The position numbers and the translations under genes are program-made. Below, in pieces: positions 63,586-64,000 of a stretch of DNA of 64,000 nucleotides (positions are counted from its first letter, which is position 1; each line of letters begins with the position of its first letter). The notes below the pieces were generated by a model. The model saw only the letters and a list, made by a program, of their open reading frames with translations. It did not search any database and was not told the origin of the DNA. The stretch comes from a bacterium (GTDB taxonomy: Bacteria; Chloroflexota; Anaerolineae; Caldilineales; Caldilineaceae): positions 1-64,000 of the forward strand of contig WGMT01000019.1 in NCBI GenBank assembly GCA_016124945.1. Reading direction: 5' to 3'.

Positions 63586-64000
63586 GATCCATCCTCGACA
63601 ATTTGCTCGGGTAGCCAATCTCGAGGGCAATGGTATCACGGGTAAATGCCGTTTTTGCAGCGAATTTTGGGGCAACGGCATACGGCGCAGCCAAACCCGC
63701 CACCAAAGAGACACTAACGGTTGAATTAAGCGTGGTTAAACAATTTCAGTTGTTCACGATTCTTGCCGAGCCAGAGGTGAAGACCGGATCGCCCCTTTTC
63801 TTTGCGCCGCCAGCCAAGCGTCGAGTAGAGCAATTTGTTCGGTTTCGGTCATCATGATTTCGGCTGATAAATTTCCTGAACGCAACACCGCGATTCAACC
63901 CCAGGAGCATACTGTGAATCACTGCCAGATCCCCGTCACAGTGAGCCCATAATTTGCTCTCATTTCCTGCCTCGCATATACTCCACTATTCATTGTGTGA
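63586..64000. other. Unassigned end of window
   Basis: No gene is supported here. A 33-codon minus-strand frame begins at the ATG around 63856 (MMTETEQIALLDAWL...) without a good ribosome site, and the neighbouring frame downstream reads WRRKEKGRSGLHLWLGKN..., so this may be a frameshifted remnant. It is too short to assign. Confidence 0.3.

Overview
The window is GC-rich (roughly 60% by eye) bacterial chromosome, densely coded, with no rRNA, tRNA, phage or insertion-sequence gene that I can recognise. The gene set suggests a Chloroflexota bacterium, probably Caldilineae/Anaerolineae-like. The clues are Pro/Thr-stalked membrane proteins, a four-Cys N-terminal module, a secreted protein ending in a YLP-type tail, a UPF0182 giant membrane protein, a YwaF-family protein, and intergenic inverted repeats built from heptamers. 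This assignment is inference; no phylogenetic marker was tested.

Layout. 1-3.2 kb (minus): two paralogous beta-propeller lipoproteins, the first cut by the window edge, and a permuted NlpC/P60-like protein whose signal peptide is out of frame because of a 7-bp tandem repeat. 3.6-11 kb (plus): a sugar/polyol catabolism cluster with an MFS transporter, three Gfo/Idh/MocA oxidoreductases, a TIM-barrel isomerase and galactokinase. 11-18.3 kb (plus): YwaF-like membrane protein, TPP-dependent enzyme, CCA-adding-type nucleotidyltransferase with HD domain, a stalked surface protein and TrmI methyltransferase.

18.8-45.4 kb (plus) is the centrepiece: a type VII (ESX/Ess-like) secretion locus of about 27 kb and 17 genes. 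It has four consecutive WXG100-like small proteins, a zinc-finger/transmembrane pseudokinase (EssB analogue), a 2,976-residue EssC-like ATPase with seven P-loop modules, a ubiquitin-like-FHA fusion (EsaB analogue), a WXG100 protein with a long Gly/Ser/Asp tail, a WXG100-pretoxin-toxin protein with likely immunity genes, two VWA-TM-FHA proteins, an active Ser/Thr kinase, a PP2C phosphatase whose ectodomain resembles that of the kinase, and a secreted DNRLRE protein. Secretion thus appears wired to Ser/Thr phosphorylation. The layout differs from both the actinobacterial ESX and the Bacillota Ess systems as I know them.

45.5-49.5 kb (minus): STAND/NB-ARC NTPase, glycosyltransferase and a nucleotidyltransferase-fold protein with altered catalytic residues. 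49.8-57.2 kb (plus): UPF0182 protein, CPA2 antiporter, RarD permease and YchF GTPase. 57.3-59.1 kb (minus): a small acidic protein and a GPH-type transporter. 59.5-62.1 kb (plus): multi-PAS hybrid histidine kinase. 62.2-63.6 kb (minus): Dps and a chain of three tiny genes coupled by ATGA overlaps.

A recurring feature is a family of intergenic inverted repeats. Each arm is a run of 7-9 nt units, the unit differs from site to site, and the left arm often starts at or supplies the stop codon of the upstream gene.
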